DNA of 64,000 nucleotides from Kitasatospora sp. NBC_01250 (GTDB lineage Bacteria; Actinomycetota; Actinomycetes; Streptomycetales; Streptomycetaceae): contig NZ_CP108476.1 in assembly GCF_036226465.1 (NCBI RefSeq), forward strand, positions 8,060,001 to 8,124,000, read 5' to 3'. The translations under genes and the position numbers were made by a program. Under the pieces are notes generated by a model, which was not told the DNA's origin, ran no database searches, and was given only the letters and a program-made list of their open reading frames with translations. The stretch's first letter is position 1. Each line of letters starts with the position of its first letter. Shown one piece after another: positions 56,983 to 64,000 of the stretch.

Positions 56983-58076
56983 TTGGCGGCCTCCAGGGTC
57001 TCGGTGCCCGCCGCGGTGACCCGGGCGGCGTGGGTGGGACCGTCGGGGACGGTGGCGGGCCGGCCCGCGGCGAACTCCTTGCGCAGCACCGGGACGACCT
57101 CCTCGCCCAGCAGGTCGAGCTGCTCCAGGACGGTCTTCAGCGGCAGGCCGGCGTGGTCCATCAGGAAGAGCTGTCGCTGGTAGTCGCCGAAGGTCTCCCG
57201 GAAGGTCAGCGTCTTCTCGATGACCTCCTGCGGGCTGCCCACGGTCAGCGGGGTCTGCTCGGTGAACTCCTCCAGCGAGGGCCCGTGCCCGTACACCGGC
57301 GCGTTGTCGAAGTACGGCCTGAACTCCCGCACGGCGTCCTGGGAGTTGCGGCGCATGAACACCTGCCCGCCGAGGCCGACGATCGCCTGCTCGGGGGTGC
57401 CGTGGCCGTAGTGGGCGTAGCGCTCGCGGTAGAGGTTGATCAGCTTCTGGAAGTGTTCCTTGGGCCAGAAGATGTGGTTGGCGAAGAAGCCGTCTCCGTA
57501 GAAGGCGGCCTGCTCGGCGATTTCGGGGCTGCGGATCGAGCCGTGCCAGACGAACGGCGGCGTGTCGTCCAGCGGGCGCGGGGTGGCGGTGAAGGACTGC
57601 AGCGGGCTGCGGAAGCGGCCCGACCAGTCCACCGTCCCCTCGCGCCAGAGCTCGTGCAGCAGCGCATAATTCTCGATGGCGAGCGGGATGCCCTGGCGGA
57701 TGTCCTGACCGAACCACGGGTACACCGGCCCGGTGTTGCCCCGGCCGAGCATCAGGTCGACCCGGCCGTCGGCCAGGTGCTGGAGCATCGCGAAGTCCTC
57801 GGCGATCTTCACCGGGTCGTTGGTGGTGATCAGCGTGGTCGAGGTCGAGAGGACCAGGCGCTCGGTGCGGGCCGCGATGTAGCCGAGCATGGTGGTCGGC
57901 GAGGACGGGACGAACGGTGGGTTGTGGTGCTCGCCGGTTGCGAAGACGTCCAGGCCCACCTCCTCGGCTTTGAGCGCGATGGCGACGATGGCCTTGATCC
58001 GCTCGTGCTCGGTCGGCATCCGCCCGGTTGTGGGGTCCGTGGTCACGTCCCCGACGCTGAATATTCCGAACTGCAC
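56979..58076 (-). CDS. Luciferase-like FMN-dependent monooxygenase (CE1758-like)
   Basis: A 365-residue flavin-dependent TIM-barrel enzyme of the bacterial luciferase superfamily. QFGIFSVGDVTTDPTTGRMP, GLDVFATGEHHNPPFVPSSP, STTLITTNDPVKIAEDFAML and DLMLGRGNTGPVYPWFG are typical and contact FMNH2. With the coupled FMN reductase it forms a two-component monooxygenase; the substrate (alkane, sulfonate, amine or other) is unknown. Start GTG at 58076 with AGAGGGTG upstream. The two genes overlap by GTGA. Confidence 0.93.
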   Translation of the reverse strand: MQFGIFSVGDVTTDPTTGRMPTEHERIKAIVAIALKAEEVGLDVFATGEHHNPPFVPSSPTTMLGYIAARTERLVLSTSTTLITTNDPVKIAEDFAMLQHLADGRVDLMLGRGNTGPVYPWFGQDIRQGIPLAIENYALLHELWREGTVDWSGRFRSPLQSFTATPRPLDDTPPFVWHGSIRSPEIAEQAAFYGDGFFANHIFWPKEHFQKLINLYRERYAHYGHGTPEQAIVGLGGQVFMRRNSQDAVREFRPYFDNAPVYGHGPSLEEFTEQTPLTVGSPQEVIEKTLTFRETFGDYQRQLFLMDHAGLPLKTVLEQLDLLGEEVVPVLRKEFAAGRPATVPDGPTHAARVTAAGTETLEAAK

Positions 58077-58237
58077 TTGCTATCACCCTCTGTGCTGTGT
58101 GTCTGCGTGCCCTGGCTCTTCGAGGGCTTGTCGCCGCCTGCAGGGCCGGCCCGGGCTGTCGTCGTGCCTGGTCGTGCACCCTTTCCGGTCCGTGAACGCC
58201 CTGCTCGCCGGTGGCTGGGCGCGCCGTCCCGAACCGG

Positions 58238-59158
58238 TCACGACCGGGGGCCGGCGTCGTGGATCTCGGCGATGTAGCCACCGGGGAACTGCACCATCGC
58301 GCTGTCGCGCCCGGCGGAGGCGGACGGCCCCCACAGCACGGTCGCGCCGGCGGACCGGGCCTTGGCGAGGGTCGCGGTGAGGTCGTTCACGGCGTAGCCG
58401 GTGCTCTCGCGTCCGAAGGGGTAGGGCAGGTGCCCGTCGGTGACCGCGACCGAGGTGTCGCCGAACGGCGAGCTGATCCGGATCCGTCGGTAGGTGGTGC
58501 CGGGCAGGCCGAGTTCGGCGCCGGGTGCGTGCCGGTCGTCGGAGACCACCGTGCCGCCGGTGAAGGCCAGATAGCTGTGCAGGAAGGAGGCCGCCGCGCC
58601 GCTCGGCAGGTACAGCCGGTTCTCCGGGACGGACGCCAGCGCCGGATACGAGGGCGCCTTGGTGTGCCAGTACAGCTGTGCGTCGATGCCGCCGGGGAAC
58701 TGCACGATCGCGTCGCGGCCGATCGGGTCGGCGAACGGCGTGACGACCGTGACCGCCCCGTCCGCCTCGGCCTTGTGGACACCGCGGTCCAGGTCCGTGA
58801 CGAGCCAGCCGGTGCGCTCGACGCCGAACGGGTAGGGGACGGGCGTCTGGTAGTCGAAGACGGACAGCGTGCCGACCGGGGAGAGGACGAGTTCGGACTT
58901 GGTCAGGCTCGGTGTCGGGGTGACGTCGGCGAGGACCTGCGTGGTGTTGGTGCCGCCGAAGGTCGACTCCCAGCTGCTGATGAACGAGTCCATCGTGCCG
59001 GGTGCCACATAGACGTGTGTCGAGTCGTACTGGGGGCCGACGGCGATGCCGGGGCGTCCCGTGGCGGACGCCGCAGGGGCTGACGGTGCGGTGGCGAAGG
59101 CCAGCGCGGTCACGGCGGTGACCGCGGTCAGCAGGCGCAGGGACAGGCGGACGGGCAT
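58238..59158 (-). CDS. Secreted VOC (glyoxalase-like) protein
   Basis: A 306-residue exported protein: signal peptide RLSLRLLTAVTAVTALAFAT with cleavage near APAASA, then two VOC modules (VYVAPGTMDSFISSWESTFG, VVTPFADPIGRDAIVQFPGG; and FLHSYLAFTGGTVVSDDRHA, ATVLWGPSASAGRDSAMVQF). The repeated GRDA/S-I/M-VQFPGG motif shows internal duplication. Most VOC proteins are cytoplasmic, so a secreted double-domain version is unusual. It could sequester or modify a compound outside the cell. The ATG is preceded by GGAGGAACCTCC-type sequence. Confidence 0.88.
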   Translation of the reverse strand: MPVRLSLRLLTAVTAVTALAFATAPSAPAASATGRPGIAVGPQYDSTHVYVAPGTMDSFISSWESTFGGTNTTQVLADVTPTPSLTKSELVLSPVGTLSVFDYQTPVPYPFGVERTGWLVTDLDRGVHKAEADGAVTVVTPFADPIGRDAIVQFPGGIDAQLYWHTKAPSYPALASVPENRLYLPSGAAASFLHSYLAFTGGTVVSDDRHAPGAELGLPGTTYRRIRISSPFGDTSVAVTDGHLPYPFGRESTGYAVNDLTATLAKARSAGATVLWGPSASAGRDSAMVQFPGGYIAEIHDAGPRS

Positions 59159-59323
59159 GGGGAGGTTCCTCCTGGGGCTGGGGGACGGTCGAGTCCGTCA
59201 CCGAACGGTAGGACCAGCGGGCGGGCGCGTGTTGACCGACCGTGCACGGCCTGGTGTCGACAGTGAACAGCCCGGGTGCGGTCCTGCATCGGCAGGACGG
59301 TGTGCACGCACGGAACACACAGC

Positions 59324-59992
59324 TCAGTCGCGCTCGCGGTAGCCGACCGTGATCGCGGCGACCAGGACCGTGCTGGCCAGCAGGGTCCACGCGAGGTGTC
59401 CGTGGATGACGAGCGCGGCGCCCGGCGCGGCGCCTGCGAGCATCGCCAGGACGGCGTAGAGGCGTCGGCCCAGCCGGGGGTTGTCGCCGCCGGCCAGTGA
59501 GGAGTCCGCGGCCAGGCCGGTCAGGGTGAGGGTGAGCACCGTCGTCGTCAGGTCCGGCACACCCAACTTGCGGACGGTGCCGTTGCGCAGGCCCATGGCG
59601 ACGGCCAGCAGCGCGATCAGCGCCTCCTCGCGCGCCCGCCCGCCGCTGGAGGTGAACGCGACGGCGGTCGCCGCGCCTTGCAGCGCCGTCTCGGCCAGCA
59701 GCGCGGCGCGCAGCCAGCGCACCCGGCGGGCGTCGGGGTGCCTGAGCGCCAGGCGGCCGGCCAGCACCGAGCCCAGCAGGAAGGCCGCGAGCGAGGTCAG
59801 CGAGCCCGCGACGGAGAAGCCGGGCGTGCCCACCAGGGCGAACGCGATCACCACCACGTTCCCGGTCATGTTCGCGGTGAACACGTGGCCGAGACCCAGG
59901 TAGCTCACGGCATCGATCAGGCCGCTCACCGCGGTCAGCGCGAACAGGGCCAGGGCCAGCGGATGGCGGTCGCGGATCTGGGCGGTGCTCAT
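59324..59992 (-). CDS. DUF1275 (YoaK-type) membrane protein
   Basis: A 222-residue membrane protein with about six hydrophobic helices. The pattern SGLIDAVSYLGLGHVFTANMTGN at about 21-43 is the DUF1275 signature, and GLRNGTVRKLGVPDLTTTVL is a second conserved block. Function unknown; a transporter role has been suggested for the family. ATG at 59992 is given; TTG at 60022 with AAGGGAAG upstream is an equally placed alternative adding ten residues. Confidence 0.9.
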   Translation of the reverse strand: MSTAQIRDRHPLALALFALTAVSGLIDAVSYLGLGHVFTANMTGNVVVIAFALVGTPGFSVAGSLTSLAAFLLGSVLAGRLALRHPDARRVRWLRAALLAETALQGAATAVAFTSSGGRAREEALIALLAVAMGLRNGTVRKLGVPDLTTTVLTLTLTGLAADSSLAGGDNPRLGRRLYAVLAMLAGAAPGAALVIHGHLAWTLLASTVLVAAITVGYRERD

Positions 59993-60060
59993 GGTGCTCT
60001 CTGCCTGGGTGGGGGTCAACAAAGCTTCCCTTCAAGGTGGTCGGCGGTGACGGCTGATGG

Positions 60061-60101
60061 CGCCGTGCGCCGCCGGGCACAGTGCCCGGCGGCGCACGGC
60101 G
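60061..60101. terminator. Perfect 19 bp hairpin
   Basis: CGCCGTGCGCCGCCGGGCA at 60061-60079 pairs exactly with its reverse complement at 60083-60101 around CAG. It begins 14 bases after the amidohydrolase stop and lies upstream of the DUF1275 gene, so it is that gene's insulation from the amidohydrolase transcript. Confidence 0.85.
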
Positions 60102-60115
60102 GATTCGAGGGCGGC

Positions 60116-62005
60116 TCAGAAGAAGCACGGATCGTCGAGAGCCGGCCCGCTCCGCCCTGGAAGCAGTTGCCCGCGCGCCTGCCGCCAGTCGCGCTGCTCG
60201 TCGGAGGCGGCCGCCGCCTCGACCACCAGCCCGGCCTGCCGGACGCCGGTCAGGCTGGGCGCGGGGGTGGCCTGGTAGCCGCCGAAGCGCGCCACCGGGC
60301 TCCACAGCGGGACCACGGCCGGCAGCTCGGGGGCGATGCCCTCGTGCTCCTGCGCGCTGTGCACGATGCGGCCACCGACCACGGTGAGGACGGACTCGAT
60401 GTGCGCGATGTCGGCCTCCTCCACCGTCAGGTAGTCGGCGCTGAGCACTGCGAGGTCGGCGTAACAGCCGACCCGCAGACGGCCCTTGACGTTCTGCTCG
60501 CCGGTGAGGCGGGCGCCGCCCAGGGTGTAGAGCTCCAGCGCCTCCTCGCGGCTGAGCCGGCCGGCCGCCGGTCGCAGCGTGCGTCCGCTGACGGCGCGCC
60601 CGGAGACCAGCCAGTGCAGCGCCACCCACGGGTTGTAGGAGGAGACCCGAGTCGCGTCGGTGCCCGCGCCGACCGTGAGCCCGCGTTCCAGCATCGCCCG
60701 CACCGGCGGCGCCTCGGCCGCCGCCGCGGCGCCGTAGCGGCGCACGAACGCCTCGCCCTGGAAGGACATCCGGTTCTGCACCGAGACGGCGCCGCCGAGC
60801 GCGGCGATCCGGTCCAGGCTCGCGGGGGAGACCGTCTCGGCATGGTCGAAGAGCCACCGGTTCCCGTCCGGGAAGAGGCCCTCGGCGGCGAGCTTCTCGA
60901 AGACCGCCAGGTCGCGGCGGATCGTCTCGTCGTAGCTGGCGTGCAGTCGAAATCCCCAGCCGTGCTCCATCAGCAGCCGCACGGCCTGCTCGAACCCGGC
61001 CTCGTACGGGCCGAGTTCGGGGCGCGGCTCGGTGAAGTTCTCGAAGTCCGCCGCCGCCCAGGTGAGGTTCTCCCCGGCGCCGTTGAGGCGCAGCCATGCG
61101 TCCCCGTCGCCGGGGCGGACGGTGGCCACCCAGCGGGCCAGGTCGTCCAGCTCCTGTCCGGCGGTCTGCGGGAAGAGGTGGTAGGCGATCCGCAGCGTCA
61201 ACTCGCCCTGCTGCGCAAGCTGCATGACGGTGCCGTAGTTCTCCGGGAAGCTCTGGAAGCCGCCGGCCGCGTCGATCGCCGAGGTGAGCCCGAAGCGGTT
61301 GAGCTCACGCAGGAAGTGCCGGGTGGACGCGGCCTTCTCGGCCTCGTCCAAGGTCGGCGCCTTGGCCAGTGTGGAGTACAGCAGCAGGGCGCCGGGGGCG
61401 GCGAGCAGCATGCCGGTCGGCCGCCCGTCGTGGCCGCGGACGATCTGGCCGCCCGCCGGGTCGGGGGTGTTGCGGTCGAACCCGGCGGCCCGCAGTGCCG
61501 CCCGGTTCATCAGCGCCGACTGGTACAGGTGCAGGACGAAGACCGGGGTGTCGGGTGCGGCGGCGTTCAGCTCGGCCAGGGTGGGCAGTCGGCGCTCGGC
61601 GAACTGGTCGGCGGACCAGCCGCCGACCACCCGCACCCACTGGCCCGGCGGGGTGCGCTCGGCCTGGGACCGGAGCATGGCCAGCGCCTGCCGCAGCGTC
61701 GGCACGCCGTCCCAGCGCAGCTCCAGCACGTAGTTGAGACCGCCCCGGATGACGTGCAGGTGCGAGTCGTTGAGGCCGGGGACGGCGCGTCGCCCGAGCG
61801 CGTCGACCACCCGGGTCCCGGGGCCGATCCGGGGTATGACGTCGGCGTCGTTCCCGACGGCGGTGATCAGACCGGCGCGGATCGCGACCGCGCTCGCCCG
61901 TGGGCGCAGCGGGTCGCCGGTGTACACCTTGGCGTTGCGTACCACCAGGTCGGCGGCGTGGTCGGGGTGGCCGGGGCGGAGCCCGGCCACAGGCATGCTC
62001 GACAT
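60116..62005 (-). CDS. YtcJ-like metal-dependent amidohydrolase
   Basis: A 629-residue amidohydrolase of the Amidohydro_3 group. The metal ligands are visible: DSHLHVIRGG (H-x-H), the Glu/Lys region in the barrel, FDHAET and the final AGTDATR with the catalytic Asp. The beta-sandwich around it starts with DLVVRNAKVYTGDP. The C-terminal 80 residues extend past the barrel. Reaction class: hydrolysis of C-N or related bonds in an unknown substrate; no signal peptide. ATG at 62005; it is 28 bp after the arylesterase-like gene, so the two are cotranscribed. Confidence 0.92.
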   Translation of the reverse strand: MSSMPVAGLRPGHPDHAADLVVRNAKVYTGDPLRPRASAVAIRAGLITAVGNDADVIPRIGPGTRVVDALGRRAVPGLNDSHLHVIRGGLNYVLELRWDGVPTLRQALAMLRSQAERTPPGQWVRVVGGWSADQFAERRLPTLAELNAAAPDTPVFVLHLYQSALMNRAALRAAGFDRNTPDPAGGQIVRGHDGRPTGMLLAAPGALLLYSTLAKAPTLDEAEKAASTRHFLRELNRFGLTSAIDAAGGFQSFPENYGTVMQLAQQGELTLRIAYHLFPQTAGQELDDLARWVATVRPGDGDAWLRLNGAGENLTWAAADFENFTEPRPELGPYEAGFEQAVRLLMEHGWGFRLHASYDETIRRDLAVFEKLAAEGLFPDGNRWLFDHAETVSPASLDRIAALGGAVSVQNRMSFQGEAFVRRYGAAAAAEAPPVRAMLERGLTVGAGTDATRVSSYNPWVALHWLVSGRAVSGRTLRPAAGRLSREEALELYTLGGARLTGEQNVKGRLRVGCYADLAVLSADYLTVEEADIAHIESVLTVVGGRIVHSAQEHEGIAPELPAVVPLWSPVARFGGYQATPAPSLTGVRQAGLVVEAAAASDEQRDWRQARGQLLPGRSGPALDDPCFF

Positions 62006-62033
62006 GGGTTCTCGCTCTCGAATGGCCGACCGG

Positions 62034-62867
62034 TCAGTCGCCGATGAAGGCGAGGAGTTCCTTGTTGACCTCGTCGGCGTGTGTCCAGATCAGCCCGTGG
62101 GGGGCGCCCTCCAGTACCACCAGGCGGGCGCCCGCGATGCTCCGGGAGAGCGGGATCGCGGTCGAGCGCAGCGGCAGGGTGCGGTCCGCGTCGCCGTGGA
62201 TGATCAGTACGGGGACGTCGATCCTGGGCAGGTCGGCGCGGAAGTCGGTGAGCCAGGCCGGGACGCAGTCCAGGGTGGCCTTGGCGGACGCGGCGACGCC
62301 GACGTTCCAGCTGTACTGCACCACCTGGTCGCTCACCCGCTCGCCGCCGAGCACGTCCACGTTGTAGAAGTCGGCGAGGAAGCCCGCGAGGAAGGCCGGG
62401 CGGTCGGCGCGGATGGCGCCCTGGATCTCCTCGAAGACGATGCCGTCCACGCCGTCGGGGTTGTCGTCGGTCTTCAGCAGGAACGGCGGGACGACGCCCA
62501 GCATGACCGCCTTGGCGACGCGCTCGGATCCGTAGGCGCCGAGGTAGCGGGTGACCTCTCCGGTGCCCATGGAGAAGCCGACCAGGACGACGTCCCGCAG
62601 GTCGAGGTGGGTCAGTACGGCATCGAGATCACCCGCGAAGGTGTCGTAGTCGTAGCCGGAGGCCGGCTTGTCGGAGGCACCGAACCCGCGGCGGTCGTAG
62701 GTGATCACCCGGTTGCCGGCGGCGAGCAGCGCGGCCACCTGCTTCTCCCAGGACGCCCCGTTCAGCGGCCAGCCGTGGATGAGCACGACGGGCCGACCGG
62801 AGCCGTGATCCTCGAAATACAGGTTGACGGGGTGGGAGTTCTCTTCGCCGACCGTGAGGAAGGGCAT
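62034..62867 (-). CDS. Arylesterase/non-heme haloperoxidase-like hydrolase
   Basis: A 277-residue alpha/beta hydrolase of the group called non-heme chloroperoxidases or arylesterases. The oxyanion motif is HGWPLNGASWEKQ, the nucleophile elbow GFSMGTGEVTRYLG, the acid in HGDADRTLPL and the His in EGAPHGLIWTHADEV. It should hydrolyse small esters and may make peracids. ATG at 62867 with AAGGA upstream. First gene of a unit with the amidohydrolase, and divergent from the isochorismatase-like gene. Confidence 0.93.
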   Translation of the reverse strand: MPFLTVGEENSHPVNLYFEDHGSGRPVVLIHGWPLNGASWEKQVAALLAAGNRVITYDRRGFGASDKPASGYDYDTFAGDLDAVLTHLDLRDVVLVGFSMGTGEVTRYLGAYGSERVAKAVMLGVVPPFLLKTDDNPDGVDGIVFEEIQGAIRADRPAFLAGFLADFYNVDVLGGERVSDQVVQYSWNVGVAASAKATLDCVPAWLTDFRADLPRIDVPVLIIHGDADRTLPLRSTAIPLSRSIAGARLVVLEGAPHGLIWTHADEVNKELLAFIGD

Positions 62868-63218
62868 GGGGCAGTCCTTGTCGTTCAGGCTGAACAGCGC
62901 AAGCCGCACAGCTCGTTGAGCTCTGGCACGACTCAATCTAGGGAGGCGTCGAGCTGCGACTTCTCTCTGCACGCACCGGCTCTGACCTGTGCGGGCAGTG
63001 ACACCGCGAGCAGCGCTGGGACCGGTGGTGCAGGGGAGCCGAGTGCAGTGCGGGAACAGCCTTGGGCACAGTGGGAGAAGAGATGTTCGAGCGTCGCGGA
63101 TAGCGTCGTGGCTGTGCCGTCGTGTCCGCGGCACCGCTCGGGTTCCGAGCCTCCCAAGCCCTGCGACGTCCGCGCCGACGTCCCTGCGCCATACCCCCAT
63201 CCGAAAGTGAGTACAGCC
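62868..63218. other. 351 bp divergent promoter region
   Basis: The gap separates the arylesterase-like operon from the isochorismatase-like gene and should contain both promoters. The palindrome AGCTC-GTT-GAGCT at 62918-62930 is the only symmetric element noted. No credible small gene or strong -35/-10 pair was found; reading frames across it have poor codon bias. Confidence 0.4.
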
Positions 63219-63881
63219 ATGGTCGACTTCGACTACGTGCACGCCGCCCCCAGCTCGGACCTGCTGACGCCGGACAACTCGATGATGCTCTTCGTCGATC
63301 ACCAGCCGCAGATGTTCTTCGGCACCGGCAGCGGCGACCGCTCGGCGATCATCAACGCCACCGTCGGCCTGGCCAAGGCCGCACGCGTCTTCGACGTCCC
63401 GGTGGTGCTGTCCACGGTGGCCGCCGAGTCCTTCTCCGGCCCGATCCTGCCGCAGCTGAAGGCGGTCTTCCCCGACCACGAGGTGGTCGACCGGACCTCG
63501 ATGAACGCCTGGGAGGACGCGGCCCTGGTCGAGGCGGTCAAGGCCACCGGGCGCAGCAAGATCATCCTTTCCGGCCTGTGGACCGAGGTCTGCCTGGTGC
63601 TGCCTGCCCTGTCGGCGCTGGACCAGGGCTACGAGGTGTACGTGGTCTCGGACGCCTCGGGCGGGGTCAGCCCGCTGGCCCACGAGCACGCCGTGCAGCG
63701 GATGACGGCGGCCGGTGCGGTGCCGGTGACCTGGGTGCAGGTGCTGCTGGAACTGCAGCGCGACTGGGCCCGCACCGAGACGTACCTGCCGGTCATGGAC
63801 GTGGTCAAGGAGCACGCCGGGGCCTACGGCCTGGGCGTCGTCTACGCGCAGACCATGATCAACGAGCATGCGGCCGGCTGA
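63219..63881 (+). CDS. Isochorismatase-like cysteine hydrolase
   Basis: A 220-residue hydrolase of the isochorismatase superfamily. The catalytic Asp is in NSMMLFVDHQPQM (about 20-32) and the Cys in LSGLWTEVCLVLPALSAL (about 116-133), followed by YVVSDASGGVSP, all typical of the nicotinamidase/isochorismatase fold. The size and ILSGLWTEVCL pattern resemble the YcaC-like group. Substrate unknown. The ATG at 63219 lies behind AAGTGAGTA, a weak ribosome-binding region. A DoxX-type gene follows after 36 bp, likely in the same transcript. Confidence 0.92.
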   Translation: MVDFDYVHAAPSSDLLTPDNSMMLFVDHQPQMFFGTGSGDRSAIINATVGLAKAARVFDVPVVLSTVAAESFSGPILPQLKAVFPDHEVVDRTSMNAWEDAALVEAVKATGRSKIILSGLWTEVCLVLPALSALDQGYEVYVVSDASGGVSPLAHEHAVQRMTAAGAVPVTWVQVLLELQRDWARTETYLPVMDVVKEHAGAYGLGVVYAQTMINEHAAG

Positions 63882-63917
63882 ACCGGCAACCAGGCACCCG
63901 AGAAAGAGAGTTCACCG

Positions 63918-64000
63918 GTGAACACAGGTCTCCTCCTGCTCCGACTGGTCGCCGGTCTGCTGGTCGCGGGTCATGGTGTGCAGAAGGTCAGCTTCCACCT
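63918..64000 (+). CDS. DoxX-family membrane protein, cut by the window end
   Basis: Only the first 27 residues are present: GTG start, then NTGLLLLRLVAGLLVAGHGV and QKVSFHL. The Leu-rich first membrane helix with RLVAG-x3-AGHG-x-QK is the hallmark of DoxX/SURF4-like proteins, small four-helix membrane proteins often linked to thiosulfate:quinone or thiol stress functions. The ribosome-binding region is GAAAGAGAG. The rest lies outside the window. Confidence 0.8.
   Translation, partial: MNTGLLLLRLVAGLLVAGHGVQKVSFH

Overview
The window is about 64 kb of very GC-rich DNA. Codons end almost always in G or C, GTG and TTG starts are common, genes are often joined by ATGA or GTGA overlaps, and GC-rich hairpins without long T-tracts follow many genes. 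Gene content (AfsR-type and LAL-type giant regulators, a Methyltransf_19 methyltransferase, two Tat-exported phospholipases C, cydABDC, STM4011-4015-type genes) points to a chromosome arm of a streptomycete (Streptomyces, Kitasatospora or a close relative). No rRNA, tRNA, CRISPR array, insertion sequence or prophage was seen.

Layout. 0-9 kb: a secreted protein, an MFS exporter/TetR pair, a phospholipase C, an orphan response regulator and a lipoprotein glycosidase. 9-17 kb: small metabolic and regulatory genes, including a BlaI-type repressor divergent from a PAP2 phosphatase, an orphan glutamate synthase small subunit (gltD), a UBP zinc-finger protein, YceI, VOC and WYL proteins. 17.9-25.1 kb: the most interesting block. 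A tightly packed leftward operon encodes two radical SAM proteins, an alkaline-phosphatase-superfamily hydrolase, an ATP-grasp-like protein and a leucine-rich-repeat protein (families STM4015 to STM4011), with a divergent pair of uncharacterised genes (a small His-rich protein and a DUF6745-like protein). 25-36 kb: FUSC-like membrane protein, SAM methyltransferase, second phospholipase C, htpG, CorA-like transporter, a secreted von Willebrand A protein with a membrane-anchored partner, and a flavin-binding split-barrel protein.

36-45 kb is a run of four large regulators (AraC, LAL/LuxR, AfsR/SARP, and a LAL-like protein lacking its ATPase motif) with no biosynthetic genes between them. 45-54 kb is a six-gene leftward respiratory/oxidative-stress unit (dps, cydA, cydB, cydD, cydC, flavoprotein disulfide reductase), preceded by a second AraC gene. 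54-64 kb holds hydrolases and redox enzymes: HSL-type esterase, a CE1758/CE1759-type flavin monooxygenase/reductase pair, a secreted VOC protein, DUF1275 membrane protein, amidohydrolase, arylesterase-like hydrolase, isochorismatase-like hydrolase and the start of a DoxX gene cut by the window edge.

Unifying threads. Both phospholipases share an identical 16-base upstream element, which suggests common control. Two convergent gene ends carry tandem repeats that run into the stop codons. Several genes show signs of decay or rearrangement: the AraC gene reading 364 bp antisense into its neighbour, the LAL protein without Walker A, and the hydrolase scrap and in-frame extension at 56.1-56.3 kb. 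All functional statements are made by reading translated sequence and motifs; no database search was run.
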